Positions 20,475 to 34,623 of a stretch of DNA of 64,000 nucleotides are shown here, piece after piece. Source of the stretch: Bolinopsis microptera (taxonomy: Eukaryota > Ctenophora > Tentaculata > Lobata > Bolinopsidae); assembly GCF_026151205.1 (NCBI RefSeq), contig NC_087078.1, forward strand, positions 18,555,118 through 18,619,117, read 5' to 3'. The number at the start of each line of letters is the position of its first letter. Within the stretch, counting starts at the first letter, position 1. The notes under the pieces are model-generated. The model was not told the DNA's origin. It made no database searches and saw only the letters and a program-made list of their open reading frames with translations. A program made the position numbers and the translations under genes.

Positions 20475-20951
20475 ATGCAAAAGAAGTTACCTCCTCACCA
20501 AAACGAAGACCACACCCCTACTAAACTCACTCATAACACCATCTACGAAATTTCCTGCTCAGAGTGTCCCTCCAAATACACCGGACAGACATACAGACCC
20601 TCGATTCACCGCATGAAAGAACACGAACGATGTTATAGACTCAACACCGCCATTGACGAAACCACAGACAGAATCAAATCGGCCCCCGCACATCATGCCC
20701 TGACCACCGGCCACACCATCTCCTGGAACACCATAGCAGTCCTCAAATCCCTTACCTCACGCTCCCAACTTGACCTCACAGAACACGCAGCTGTACAATT
20801 CCGACAACCAGCCATGAACAGAACAGACCGCGCACCCAAATATAGTTCCCTATGGGACCCCATCTTTCCGAAGATTACCAAATCCTTAAAGTCCAGACCA
20901 TCTGGCATTTTCTTCTCAACCTCAACAGAAGCCTACATTTTTTTCTCCTAG
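20475..20951 (+). CDS. GIY-YIG endonuclease domain of a Penelope-like element (partial ORF)
   Basis: The 158-codon frame contains TIYEISCSECPSKYTGQTYR then HRMKEHERC and SAPAHHALTTGHTISWN. This is the Penelope version of the GIY-YIG nuclease: the IYEI/YTGQT strands stand in for GIY and YIG, an Arg follows, and there are paired Cys and His residues. In Penelope-like elements this domain is C-terminal to the RT and nicks target DNA. The RT half is missing here, and an isolated RT fragment lies at 11.8-12.3 kb on the other strand. The C-terminal 50 residues are as expected for the family tail. The frame is open, but with no RT it cannot be autonomous. The start codon is nominal. Confidence 0.75.
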   Translation: MQKKLPPHQNEDHTPTKLTHNTIYEISCSECPSKYTGQTYRPSIHRMKEHERCYRLNTAIDETTDRIKSAPAHHALTTGHTISWNTIAVLKSLTSRSQLDLTEHAAVQFRQPAMNRTDRAPKYSSLWDPIFPKITKSLKSRPSGIFFSTSTEAYIFFS

Positions 20952-21049
20952 TTTTAATTGACCTTGTACTGTAATTTTGACTTTCCCACCCACAACCTTC
21001 ATCCTTGACACAACTCCCATCACATAAAAGCATTGTCCACCACATCACC

Positions 21050-21095
21050 TTCAGCTGACGACGATTAACACATGTTTATTGAAAGCTTCTACAAG
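21050..21095 (+). ncRNA. hammerhead-ribozyme-like motif (Penelope 3' region)
   Basis: The core reads CTGACGA (21,055-21,061), one base, a weak stem-loop (gattaa…tttatt), then GAA (21,081). A two-base stem III with no loop follows (AG/CT), then U in the cleavage position, then CT able to pair with the AG just before CTGACGA. Core order and conserved bases fit a minimal type I hammerhead. Stem II has one U-U mismatch and the stem I pairing is only two bases. Confidence 0.4.
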
Positions 21096-21099
21096 TTAG

Positions 21100-22180
21100 A
21101 CTATCGTATCACTTTAATATGTTTTAACCCAACTCCATTCAGCAAAATAAGTATTTAAATTGCGGTAAGTGATTGAATCGAGAGAGGGGTTAGTTTCTCT
21201 ATTTTGTTTCTCTATTTCTCATTTAGCAATGACGGGTGAAGGAACTTCAATGGCCCATTAAATATTAATGATAAGTCTGCAATTACATGCTTTAAACAAT
21301 TATTTCCCCATCAAATAGGCATAATATATCCTGACAATGCAAATATGCTCCTTAATTAAGTTGCTTGGTATAAAAGCATTAGAAAATTGAATAATATCAA
21401 TCTTGATAACCATGTGGGTTGATGACAAACGTGGCTAAGTTACGATCATGACCCTGTAACAAACATTACGTTTTGATCACTGCAAGGGATCGACCACAAT
21501 CGATCAGTGGATTACATGCTGGCAAAGTAGCATTTTTTAACCATGGATCTCTTTGGGTACCAATAATGCTTGGCATATTAATTTGACTAGCAGGAACCTG
21601 TTTAACCCTTATATTAAGTGGTGTCAAGACTCAAGAGACGAACTAAATTATTACCTATTTAATTCGCGTTTTTGACACCACTTGGGGATCCAAAATTTGG
21701 GCACTAAAATTATTGTTTATCGGCCTATTTATCATTTTTTTCATGCTGATTTGAATGCCATTAAGACATTTGACCCAGTAAAAAAGGTTTCAGTTTTATA
21801 TCTTTTACGGTTTTTGCGAAAAGTCGTGTTTAAGTTGATGCCATGGTGTCAGTACAATGGTACGGATATATATCGTCTCGCTTTATATATAGTAAGATAG
21901 GAGCTCTATTCAGTTAGAACAACAAATGTGATCTAGAGGTGGCGTTGATAACTTGCAACTTGTGTAGCCGAAAAGATACACAAGATTTATTCCTTGTATA
22001 GTCTATCACAGGGGGGACAGGTATAAGGCAAAGATTAGTATAAGGCAACGATCTCCTGCAGTCAAGTAGGCCTAATAAAGAGAATCCGACAGCAACAGAA
22101 AAGAAACCATTTGGTACACAAACAAAGTGCTGTTATGTTAAGAGTAATAATTTGATTCAGGAAGTCATTCCTTCACAGCT
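21100..22180. other. no gene recognised
   Basis: A+T-rich sequence with many stops. The 72-codon frame at 21,682-21,900 shows no known motif. Confidence 0.5.
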
Positions 22181-23015
22181 CGCTGCGGCCCAGTAGTGCA
22201 TCACGCTACAAAGTAATAGTGTACTTTAAATAATACTGCTGTCTGCTGAGGCGGTACATCTAATAAGAATAAAAATTAAAAATTTGACGGGCTTGTAAGT
22301 AATAAATTTATTTGTAGCGCCATGCACTACTGGGCCGCGCCGCGCATCAAATAATCCTTTTCGCAACCTTCTGTAGATCGGCAAAATGCACCACTGGGCC
22401 TCGCCGAGCTGCGAAGGATTGAAATCGTGAATCAATAAATTTAACTTACATAACCTACCAGGACGCGCGCCGAGTTGGACACGTTGACGGTCGTAATATT
22501 TGAAACAAATATTTTACAAATATCACCCGTTAAGGCCTGGGCCGGAAAATTAAATATAATAAAAGGTTAAAATAATATAAGAATCGGTTTATTTGCTTTT
22601 ATACTTTTAATCAATCACATTTAAAAATTCCTATACTTAACAAAAATAAAAATGTGTGAACTTTAATTGTCAATACAAAATAAATTATTGTAGGGCAATA
22701 CACTATTGGGTTTGCTCTAACCAGAGCTCTCTCGCTTGCAGTAGCGCGTGACCACCGAAGGCGGTGCAAGAGGCAATTCTACTTGAAGGACTTCGCCAAT
22801 TCGACGCGCCGCGCGAACTAGCATTCTTTGTTCTTGCTTCGCATCGTCGATCGGTTACTGAGCCGCGCTCAGGCTGTCATTCCGCTTAATCTCTATTCTA
22901 TGATTATGAACATAAATATAATAACCTGAGGTTCCCAGTTCACCTAACCATGTGCTTTCGCGCCGTGAGGCGGGCGCGCGCTACTGCAAGCGCAAGGGCT
23001 CTGGATAGAGCAAGG
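22180..23015. repeat. GC-rich foldback repeat cluster
   Basis: gcggcccagtagtgcatcac with a ctacaaag end at about 22,185-22,215 is inverted at 22,310-22,340, and a third arm lies near 22,385. Further on, 22,725-23,010 shares several 20-40 bp blocks with 29,820-30,160 in the opposite orientation (ctcgcttgcagtagcgcgt; aggctgtcattccgc). A gttggactcg-family copy is embedded at 22,445-22,545. These are non-autonomous elements nested in one another. The frame at 22,950 is an artefact of this sequence. Confidence 0.6.
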
Positions 23016-23142
23016 TTCCCAGGTAAACTACTGGGCAACGACAGGATTTTAGTGCATAAATTGCAAAGTTACAAGCTGAAAAAGGTTAGTATTGTAAATT
23101 CAGTTAAATCAGATGCTTATGGCTTAAATTTAATATTTAAAT

Positions 23143-24010
23143 TGAGAAAGGGGCAAGTGCTTGGTTAACAGCACTACCTTTAAAAGAGTATGGATATCTG
23201 ATGAATAAACAACAGTTCTCAGATGCAATAGCTCTCAGATACAACCTGAACTTAAAGGACTGCCCTAAATCATGTACGTGTGGCCAGAAATACTCAGCAA
23301 ACCATGCGCTCATCTGCAAACTTGGTGGATATGTGTCACTGCGGCACAACTCGCTGAGAGACACCTTTGCAGAACTAATGAGAACTGTGAAATGCAAGGA
23401 TGTGCAGACTGAGCCAGTTCTTCTTCCAGTTGATGGTATAGAGTTACCAAAGGAAACAGTCCTAGGAGACCAAGCCAGGCTGGACATTTCTGCAAGATCG
23501 ATTTGGAATGCTTCAGAGAGGGCATTTTGTGATGTAAGGGTATTTCATGCCCCAGTCCCCTCCAATGCAAGCAAACCGATACCAGCAATGTACCTGTCCC
23601 ATGAAAATGAGAAAAAGCGATGTTACAATGCAAGGGTTCTTGAAGTGGAGAAAGGAAGCTTCACACCTTTAGTGTTCTCGACTTCAGGTGGAATGGGTGG
23701 TGAAGCTGAGAGACTGGTCAAGAAGCTGGCCAGTAAGATGGAGTAAGATAGAGTACCACACTGGCCAGAGGTACTCAGACGCTGTAGGATACATAAGAAA
23801 GCGCCTTCGCTTTGAAATCCTCAGAACAACAGTGATTTCTCTCCGTGGAGACAGAGGTGCGAGAAAAAACATTGTTGATATAAACTTAACTTGGAGCCAC
23901 AAGGCCAAGGGTAAAAATTTTTTGATTGTTAAGGGAATTTTTTGAATTCTTAAAGGGTTGATTTTATATAGGGTCATTGCTATATTATGTGTATATTGTT
24001 TGAATAATTA
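23143..24010 (+). pseudogene. LINE with CCHC and restriction-like endonuclease C-terminus (near-intact 3' half)
   Basis: The frame opens with GASAWLTALPLKEYGYL (23,146), then a CCHC cluster (CTCGQKYSANHALIC), then RHNSLRD. Next comes the acidic pair ARLD…CDVRV with 15 residues between the aspartates, then KGSFTPLVFSTSGGMGGEA. A stop near 23,745 and a one-frame shift interrupt the final helix region, which continues as RKRLRFEILRTTVISLRGDR. A Zn knuckle followed by an LD/PD-x(n)-D pair is the layout of the C-terminus of R2/Dong/NeSL/HERO-type LINEs, whose endonuclease resembles restriction enzymes. The RT upstream is missing. The 3' untranslated region matches two further copies in this window. 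Confidence 0.65.
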
Positions 24011-24019
24011 CTATTTAAA

Positions 24020-24520
24020 AAAAAAATTTGAACATATAATCATTTTGTCAGACGTGCGCACGTGACAATTGGCTCGTAAAACGATATTTGCGCTGTCTGC
24101 TGTCTAAGCTTTATATTATTAAAATTTTTAATATTAAGATTCGAGTTAGTTTTGGTTTTAAAGTAATCGTGAAGATAATACAAAAATTTGAAATAATGTA
24201 CAAATGTACACAAAACGGTCAAAATCTAATCGCACCCAAGTGTAAAATGTAGAATTCAGCTGGGAATGTTTCGTAAATCGTATTTTGTACACAAGTTTTA
24301 ACCTTTTTTGAGAACATTTAGTATGATTTTATTGCCATTTCTCGATTTCAAGTGACGATATTGGTGATATATGTTATATTAGTGCTGCTGAGGATACAGT
24401 TTAGAGGCAAGTACATTAGAAAGGGGTTGAGTGATCAGTCAGACAAGTTTTGAAGCACATATTATGTAGAATATGAAATTATAAGTGTCCATTTGTTGTG
24501 TTAACTAGTTTTAATTTTTG
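24020..24520. other. no gene recognised
   Basis: A+T-rich. The 60-codon minus frame at 24,040-24,222 shows no motif. Confidence 0.5.
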
Positions 24521-24529
24521 TTTTAAAAT

Positions 24530-24855
24530 ATATTGCATTCATTTAACACAAATGCGCAAAACCCGATTTCTCGGTTTTTAAAACGTGAAACGTCTGATTT
24601 TACCGAGTTAATTATACCACTGCAAGTCCTTTTATTGTCAGAAGATGTTAGGTGTGTTTTAAATGTTCATCATTTATTCGAACAAAAATTTGTTTTCGTA
24701 AGTTGTGCTACTGCTATTTTGTAGAGAATTGGGATCATGATAAAGCAAATTAACACACATGCGCAAAACCCGATTTCACGACTTTTTAAACGCGAAACGT
24801 CTGATTTTACCGAGTTAATTATACCATAATACCACTGCAAGTCCTTTTATTGTGC
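24530..24855. repeat. direct duplication of ~105 bp
   Basis: The segment from caaatgcgcaaaacccgatt to gcaagtccttttattgt is present at about 24,548-24,640 and again at 24,758-24,855 with minor changes and a 7-bp local duplication (ataccat). Confidence 0.8.
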
Positions 24856-24859
24856 TGTT

Positions 24860-25407
24860 TTATTGCTTCTTATAATCATCTACTTGTGATGGAATTGAAA
24901 GGGCTGTTAAAAATTGTCATCTGTGATTAATACAATTTTGGCATTCTCCTTTACAGATAAGATTGGTTTGTCTTCTTATCAATTTGAAAGTATCTAGATA
25001 ACAGAAAGTATCGGCATCTAATATTGAATACATATGGCACTTTTTAATAAACCCTTTCTATCCATCTATCTACCGGGCAATTGATCCACCAATTCACATA
25101 TAGGTCACCCTCTTTGTTTCACCTGTTTTAACAATTTTACATGTGGGGCTGGTCAAACAAATTTTCCAATTTCTATTTCTGTTTAAACTTATGTTGACCA
25201 ATGATAATGAATAAGATACTAGATTACCAACTGGTTTGACCGCTGAGGACATGTTTTATGTTACTAGGTTGTTACTTGTTGGTATTTTGTTACCATAAAA
25301 GCATGCAGAAGCACCTAGTTAAAGCTTTAAAGTGGGGAGCGTATCTAACATTCTTTTTACACCAATTAAATTGATTATCTAAATTGAACAAATACTCTAT
25401 TCTAGCG
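24860..25407. other. sequence upstream of the ARF gene
   Basis: No repeat or coding signal. A tctattctag sequence 2 bp before the ARF ATG could be a splice acceptor for a 5' non-coding or coding exon. Confidence 0.4.
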
Positions 25408-28036
<2,629 letters not shown>

Positions 28037-28039
28037 ATC

Positions 28040-28744
28040 ACAGCTTTTATCTATTAGTGCAATCTAAGCCCCCGAAACGCATTTGTTTGTTAAACCGAAG
28101 ACTGTATTCCTAGATAAAACAGATTAGTTTGAGCGTGATTTTCTTTTTCAGAAGAATGTTATAGTCCATCATACTTAAATAGTTAAACAGATTATCTCTT
28201 TGGATCACAAAATAAATTACGGTGAGCACCTCAATTTGCCCTTTTTTTACGAATTCAGATGAAACTATTACTTATCACATTGGTAGTTGGGTTACCGTTC
28301 TTGATAGGCCATCCTTTTACGATTTACAGCGTTAACTTTTGTGGGCCATGTTAAGTTTAAAGCGAAGTGTTCTGATTTCTTTAAATGAGGAACTTGGTAA
28401 TAATCTATAAAATCTATAAAATAATAGAGCATAGTGAGTTCTTCGCAATGTTGATCTGTATAATAATTCTATGTAGATAAATTTGATATTATAAATAATA
28501 CGTAATAATGCCCGCTCAGTGCAGTGCACGGCGGGACAATCATTATTCATTTTTGAATTAGACATTCTGGGATCTGTTTTTTTATCGCATTGTTAGTTCA
28601 AATTAATCGGGCAGTTAGTTAGGGTAGTGACGTCACATTTCGTGCTTTAATCTGAGAAAATTGTGTTTACAACGGCACCCCCAACTTATGTTTCTGTTTG
28701 ATTGTAAGTTTCAGTTTGAATTTATTTATTTTTGATTTTATGAC
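28040..28744. other. ARF 3' untranslated region then unassigned sequence
   Basis: A poly(A) signal AATAAA is at 28,211, about 175 nt after the stop. After that I see no gene before the LINE tail at 28.75 kb. Confidence 0.5.
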
Positions 28745-28747
28745 AAG

Positions 28748-28905
28748 ATAGACGAGAAAGAACTTTGTCAATATAGACAGTTTAGATTTGAACTTGGAGC
28801 CACAAGGCCAAGGGTGAATTTCAAAATATTGAGTTTTTAAAGGGTTATTTTTATATAGGGTCATTGTGACATTATGTGTATACTGTTTGAAAAATTTGTA
28901 TATTC
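28748..28905 (+). pseudogene. endonuclease-type LINE, 3' end fragment
   Basis: Matches the last 160 bp of the copies at 19.9 and 23.85 kb: cgagaaagaactttgtcaat, ttggagccacaaggccaagg, gggtcattgtgacatt and a tttgaaaaat end. It is 5'-truncated, typical of LINE insertion. Confidence 0.75.
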
Positions 28906-28909
28906 TTTT

Positions 28910-29815
28910 ATGACAAGATTTGGTATTATTTGGACTTTGATATACGTTGCATATCACAAATCGGTCAGATATAGCGCGCGAACATGCAAATAAAATTCTC
29001 AACACAAACTTTTCATTATTTATATTGTATCACGTCGTGACCCCCATTATCACTAAGTGACGAAAGTATCGTGGAGCGATATAGCCGCGCTTTCGTGCAC
29101 AGCAGGTCTACAACGTATGACAAAATTAGCTTCATTGCAATGACCTTAATCTTAAACCAGTTCATACAAATCAAGCACTACAGTCTATAATCACACACAC
29201 ACCCACAAACACAACAGATACACACAAATCCTGTAAATCTCCGCAAATCAAATCACACACTCACCAACAAATCTGTACACCGGCATTCATCACGTACATT
29301 TGTTTGGAATGTTGTTCGGTCACACAAAATGTGAAACGTAAACGAAACGCGCGAAACATTTTTGCTTGACAAATTGTATCGTTTAATCAGTGAGCGTGAC
29401 AAATAGCGCCGACAAGTAGCGCCGCGCCATAATTTCTATGTTATAATCATAATCATAATACGCTCTCGACCTTGTAGGTTTATAATTGACAGATGTTACT
29501 CGTCTTAATTTCTTCGAAGTATGAAGTAGCGCGCGCCGCTTTCTTCTCGCCGGTCCAGATCATTAACAATGGTCAAAATATCCGTCAACTAAGCAGCAAA
29601 AGATTTATATATAAATTCTTTCAACATACTTTATTTTGCTAATCAGTTCTGACTGTTGATATTTTTTAAATATGATATTCTTTCAAAAATGATGTTGAGT
29701 CTAAATTTATGACTTAGAATTATACCTATTTCCGTACAGCTTAGGTATGCACGTTTTAAGGACTCATATGATATGACTCATATGATAGAACTTATATGAA
29801 CATGCCTAATTGACA
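28910..29815. other. no gene recognised
   Basis: CA-rich patch at 29,190-29,240 (cacacacaccc). Several GCGCG words. No open frame of interest. Confidence 0.5.
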
Positions 29816-29819
29816 ATGT

Positions 29820-30165
29820 CAATTCATGGCAGCTCGGTTAACATAGCCATGTGTTTACGCGTACTGCGTGACGCGCTACTGCAAGTGAGAGGGCTCTGGT
29901 TAGAGCAAGCAGCTCGGCGCGGCACAGTAGCGCATGTTGCCGATCTAGCTGTGAGAAGCCTCATTGAGTGCGCGGCGCGGCACAGTAACGCATCGCGCTA
30001 CAAAAACATGCTAGCTCTTTTTATTTTTATTTTGTTAGTCGGGGGACATTTTGGGTTGTACTTACCTGGGGACCTCAGGCTATCATTTCATAAACATATG
30101 AATAGAGATTCGGCGGAATGACAGGCTGGGCGCGGCCCAGTAAAGTTGTACTGCACAGGACCTAA
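29820..30165. repeat. GC-rich foldback family, inverted copy
   Basis: Blocks cgctactgcaagtgagaggg, ggctctggttagagcaagc and agattcggcggaatgacagg are inverted relative to 22.7-22.95 kb. The 103-codon frame over it is non-coding repeat. From 30,175 to 30,690 I see nothing. Confidence 0.65.
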
Positions 30166-30689
30166 CAAGTTTGTTATTGGATGTCTACTTATATCTATTA
30201 TGATATCATTATTCATTGTAATGGCATTTACATTTTGTTTTACTTAAATTTTGTTTTACTCTTATTATAATATATTATTACTTTATTATAATAAAACGTA
30301 TTGTTTTAGCGCCGCGCCAATAAGCACAATCAACAATAAATACGCGAATACACTGCACCAGAATCGAGCGCTACAGTTTTAATTTTTTACATGAAGATCT
30401 CAAGATGAGTTGTTTCACAAAAGCTCACGAAGATTTAGCACTGTGTGAATGCATGAGTCAATTTGATTGTTTGAGAATAATTTAAAAGCATAGTAGGAAA
30501 AGTATAGTAGTAATGTAAATGGATTTTGTTACAGTAAATGATAAATGGACCCAGATATTGTTGAGATATTTTATATGGAGAACTGATGTCTTGCATTTTG
30601 CTAGCCCTAGCTATAGAAATCCCACATCAATCATCACGTGCATTCATCACCCATACTGAGTTTGATGGTCAGCTCAAATTCCATACATT

Positions 30690-31329
30690 TATGGCTAGCT
30701 CACTGGCATGCAAGTAATCAGTGGATACATTTGCATGCGCCACAATGTCATTAGAGACACTGCAGCTTTCTTCCTTCAAGAAGCAAAGTGTAAGGATGTA
30801 AGGATAGAACCTGCACTCCTGCCTGTCAAACCAACTTCATTCTCCAGGAAGACCAACACCCAGGAAGACCAAAGCCCGTCTGGATGTAGCAGCTGTTGGA
30901 CTGTATGCACCATTCGAAAGAACATTCTTTGACATCAGGGTCACTCATCCTAATTGCGACTCTAATACATTTAAGCCACCAGATAAAATCTACAGTGTGC
31001 ATGAGAAAGAGAAGAAAGATCTCTATGAAGAGAGATTACTTCAGTCAAAGAAAGGGTCCTTTGTCCCACTAGTCTTTACAACATCCGGAGGTATGGGCCC
31101 ACTCTGCACTGTGTTTGTAGATCGTATCTCTGAAAGGATAGCTGACCACAATAAAGAAGCTAAGAGCCAGGTCAAAAATCACATCAGAACACGATTCAGG
31201 TTTGATCTGCTACAAAGCACACTCATAGCACTCAGGGGAATCAAAGGAAGACAAAAAGCCCAGCACCTTGGACTGGATGACGTATCCTTCAAACTAATAC
31301 CTCAGAAGACGAGTTATGAGGTCTCTTAA
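30690..31329 (+). pseudogene. second, diverged LINE with endonuclease-type C-terminus
   Basis: The frame resembles the 23.1-kb element but belongs to a different subfamily. It reads SGYICMRHNVIRDTAAFFLQ, then CKDVRIEPALLPV, a one-base shift near 30,870, then ARLDVAAVGLYAPFERTFFD with IRV, KGSFVPLVFTTSGGMG, IRTRFRFDLLQSTLIALRG and a stop at 31,329. The two aspartates are again 15 residues apart. The Zn cluster and RT are cut off on the left. Protein identity to the other copy is moderate and the 3' untranslated regions do not match. Confidence 0.65.
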
Positions 31330-31574
31330 ATTTAGTAAAACAAATTTTTAGTAAAACAAATTTTATTTTATACCCACAATCAATTCATATTTAGTTCAAA
31401 TATTTAAAGTCAAAATAACCATTTCACATAAGTGGTTATATTATAATAAAATAATTTGTGATAAATTAATAAATTAATTTACACTCAAAAATGAACAAAA
31501 TATACACAATTTGTTTATGTAAATTTTATAGATAACTTATTGTAGCTTTTATATTGTGTAAAATTGTACGGCCG

Positions 31575-31740
31575 AAATGATCCCAGGGGGGACTTCCAAC
31601 CCACCGCCTCGGTGGGTAGTTGATACAACTTTCACAAGCAAGAGCCACTTTGGTCTACTTGCTGTGAGGTGTCTCAGCTACATGGGTTGGGGGTCCCCCT
31701 TTTTTTCTTTAAAAAAGAAAAAAAAGAAGAAAAAGAAGTA
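31575..31740. repeat. repeat with GC-rich inverted ends and a poly-purine tail
   Basis: ggggggacttccaaccca near the left and tgggttgggggtcccc near the right are inverse to each other. The interior is ctttcacaagcaagagccac…cttgctgtgaggtgtct. A tail of a/g runs follows (31,706-31,738). It could be a SINE or a MITE and is not assigned. Confidence 0.5.
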
Positions 31741-32188
31741 ATAGTACAGTGATTTGCTACTAGTTCTGGATTCTGAAATTGCTGATGAACTAGTTGCAGC
31801 TCTCTATCATGCATCTTCATTCATAATCACTCTTGGCAGTTCATTAGAGGTTCTTTGTTGAACCTGCGGATCCTCAATTCTTCATTTAGCGTCATCCTCA
31901 ACATTTTAGCTCAACTGTGACAAACAATTCCCCTTTAGTTTTTACCAAGCTTCCAGGCATTGGATATGGTTGACTTTTTGACTGTTGCCAGGCTTAAATC
32001 TTGGTACTGGAGAGACTGGAGACATTGCAAAGATTTCTTGTAATTGTAGTATTGTTTACAAAATTATGATCACCAAGGTAAATGTCATAATTATACTCTT
32101 TGCCATAATTATACTCTTTGCAATTCTGTTGTGATGGCAAAATCACAAATCGAATATTGGTCTCCTTATTAACTCTTTCTTTGTAAAG

Positions 32189-34623
32189 GTGATTTTACAT
32201 ATGAATGTACGTTATTTGTTGGAATGGTTGATGTAGACACAAACTTTGATCGCATTCGGCGAGGTGTATGGGTTGGACCTAATGCTGCCAAGCCTTATGT
32301 TGAGTGGAATGACTTGTCCAGAGTGTTGACAGATCTCTTAAAATGGGCTCGATCACCAGAGGTAAGTAAATTTTAAACAAATTATATGCAATATTGATGG
32401 CGCCACATTCAGTAGGGCCAATGCAGTTCAATTAAATTTCACATTGCTTTGGTTTAGAATAGTTTAAAATTTAAAAATTTACCTAAAATATACTGGTTAT
32501 AAGTTCTATTTTATATTTTCCTTTACACGATACAATTCCTCAGTCACGTGAGAAGTTTGATGAGGTAATGTACGACAGTTTGAAGTCGTTACTCAAAGCT
32601 GCTAATAATGATGTCAAAAACAAGGTAATGTGAGCAGTTACGTCAAATATTAAAACAGCTTGATTTGAATTTACTTGCAAGTTAATTCAATATTACATGT
32701 TTGGTATTAACTTAGATATCTTTTAGGTTTCCACAAATTTGTAAGTGGAATTAGTTATAAATATACATTTTTCATTCCAAAACTGTGTTATTGAAGCTAT
32801 AACTAATTCTTATAATTAGTAAATAATTTCTGTGTTGCTATTCAAATTTGTATTTGCTTCTTCCTGACTAGACTGATTACCATACATCCTATAATAATAA
32901 AATTCAATTGTAAATAAAAATTCAGAAATCAAACAGTATTTATCTTCAGGTAGAGAACCTATCCAAGTTGACGCAGCGTGATGTAGATACAGTAACTGTG
33001 ACGATAATAGCCACAGCTAATATTATCAGACTTCTGCGGAACAGTGTCATCAACCTTCCCCGCAACCAGTTCCTTCAAGTTAAAACAGGTGACATGACGT
33101 CATAATATCTCACTTCTCAGCATCTGAAGTAACTTTATACTCACAGTTTAGCTAGCACATCTGTGCAGTGTGCTTGAACAACATTTATCTTTATTGAGTT
33201 TAAGCTAGTCCAAATAGAGCTCGTTTTCTGTTATTCCTAGCATGGTGCAATATTAGCATCAAGCTAGAATAAATATAGAATTCACATTTCACAAAAAAAG
33301 TAGAGATATGTTGTTATAGTGTGGTCTATGATTTATATAGAGCATGACAACTGAGAAATTATACATGGGAGCCATTGTATATGCTACTTATCACACCACC
33401 TTATCCCAGGTCTCTTGGACTGTATCCTGGACAGTGTTTACTTCTACCACGACGTAGGAACAAAGTGTCACCGTGTCAAACACAAGATACCCTACGTTCT
33501 AACATATACTCCACTTTGTATCGAGGTAAAAACGATTATATTCCCCGTTTCTGTCCAGCAGATCAATCAAATAGCTTGACAATCCATTCTATAGAGCTAT
33601 GGTATGTTCTTCAATGATTTGTCCCCGATGATTTCTTCTCCAATGACTTTTTCTCTAATTGATTTTCCTCCCTTTTAACGATCTTTCGTCAAATATAAGA
33701 ATGTATTATGTAGACTAGCCGGCAACAGAAATGTGTGCAGTTTATGATAAGTGCATGTTGGGCAATCTTCAAGCACTAGTTGGGATCTAGCATACGAACT
33801 TCTTTAAAAGTGCTATCATGATGCGGCTAAGCATAATAGTGTGTGCTTTGAAATTAAAGTAAGTAGTTATTGGAAGGAGATGTAAGTGCAATCTGTGTGT
33901 AAGTATCATGCTGTATAACGTGGTACAATAAAAATTCGGTGATATGGAAATGGCAGTTGGCACCACTGAAGGAACTCCCGGGTAATCGGGTATAGACCAC
34001 GGTTAAATTAGGGTTTGACTGTTCAGGCTCAAAACTTCAATGGAATAGAAAAGAATACAGTTTGGTTCTTTTGTAGTGTGTACTGAAACTGCTCTTGTAA
34101 TCTGTAACTTACATAAGTTGCATTGTGGTGCACAACAGGTCTGATAAACAAACATCATGAGCTGCATTGTCATTTGTGTGGCTACTTTTGCACTCTACAG
34201 TAATTTCTAAATAAAATTTAGGCACAAAGCTGGCCTTGTTTATTTTTGTAACTTTACCAAAATATTGTCTGATATTGTTTACACTTTAACCGTCCCGTTA
34301 ACATATTCACCGTCACGTGACCAAGAAAGTCAAATAAATAATTAGACAGGAAATGAGGAAAATAAATAAAGAAGTAAAATTAGTTAAATAAACATAAAGA
34401 TTAAAATAAATAATTAAATAACCCCGGGCAGGTGATCAGAGCAGCCCTCCAGTTAACCAGTAACCTGTGTGTGGGTAATCACGCAGTACAGGGCGCCGTC
34501 TGGGCTCGTCTCTATCCGGGCATGTTCAACACTCTTCTTAGCAGCATCGACAAACAAGTCAAGAACTATGTGTGCGCTATACTGTTTCATTGCACTGCTT
34601 GGAATGGGAGTGCTGCTCTTGAG
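32189..34623 (+). CDS. ATXN10: ataxin-10, five internal exons (partial)
   Basis: Exons 32,189-32,361, 32,544-32,624, 32,950-33,088, 33,410-33,525 and 34,432-34,623 join with consistent phases into about 233 codons. The third and fourth exons (TIIATANIIRLLRNSVINLP, then LLDCILDSVYFY) and the fifth (AALQLTSNLCVGNHAVQGAV, then WARLYPGMFNTLL) follow the ARM-like helical repeats of ataxin-10: the fRcLRNaC segment, then LQfLGNiasrNedsQ and vWvhaFPelfLsCL. Ataxin-10 is a cytoplasmic scaffold linked to centrosome/cilium biology and neurite growth. The first exon starts mid-codon, so 5' coding lies upstream but is not recognised. The C-terminal ataxin-10 domain is not seen downstream before 36 kb. Either long introns or a rearranged gene is possible. 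Confidence 0.7.

Larger units (their letters stand above)
20290..21100 (+). mobile_element. Penelope-like element fragment with GIY-YIG ORF and 3' hammerhead-like motif
   Basis: This span includes a caccgaaacgt…gaataagagc repeat end at 20,336-20,385, the GIY-YIG frame, and the hammerhead-like motif at 21,050-21,095. The upstream reverse transcriptase is missing. The grouping is inferred from proximity and from the known association of Penelope-like elements with GIY-YIG endonucleases and hammerhead motifs. Confidence 0.5.

Noticed and set aside
29810..30121. 103-codon frame with hydrophobic centre
   Set aside because: Lies on the GC-rich foldback repeat, which is inverted elsewhere without a conserved frame.
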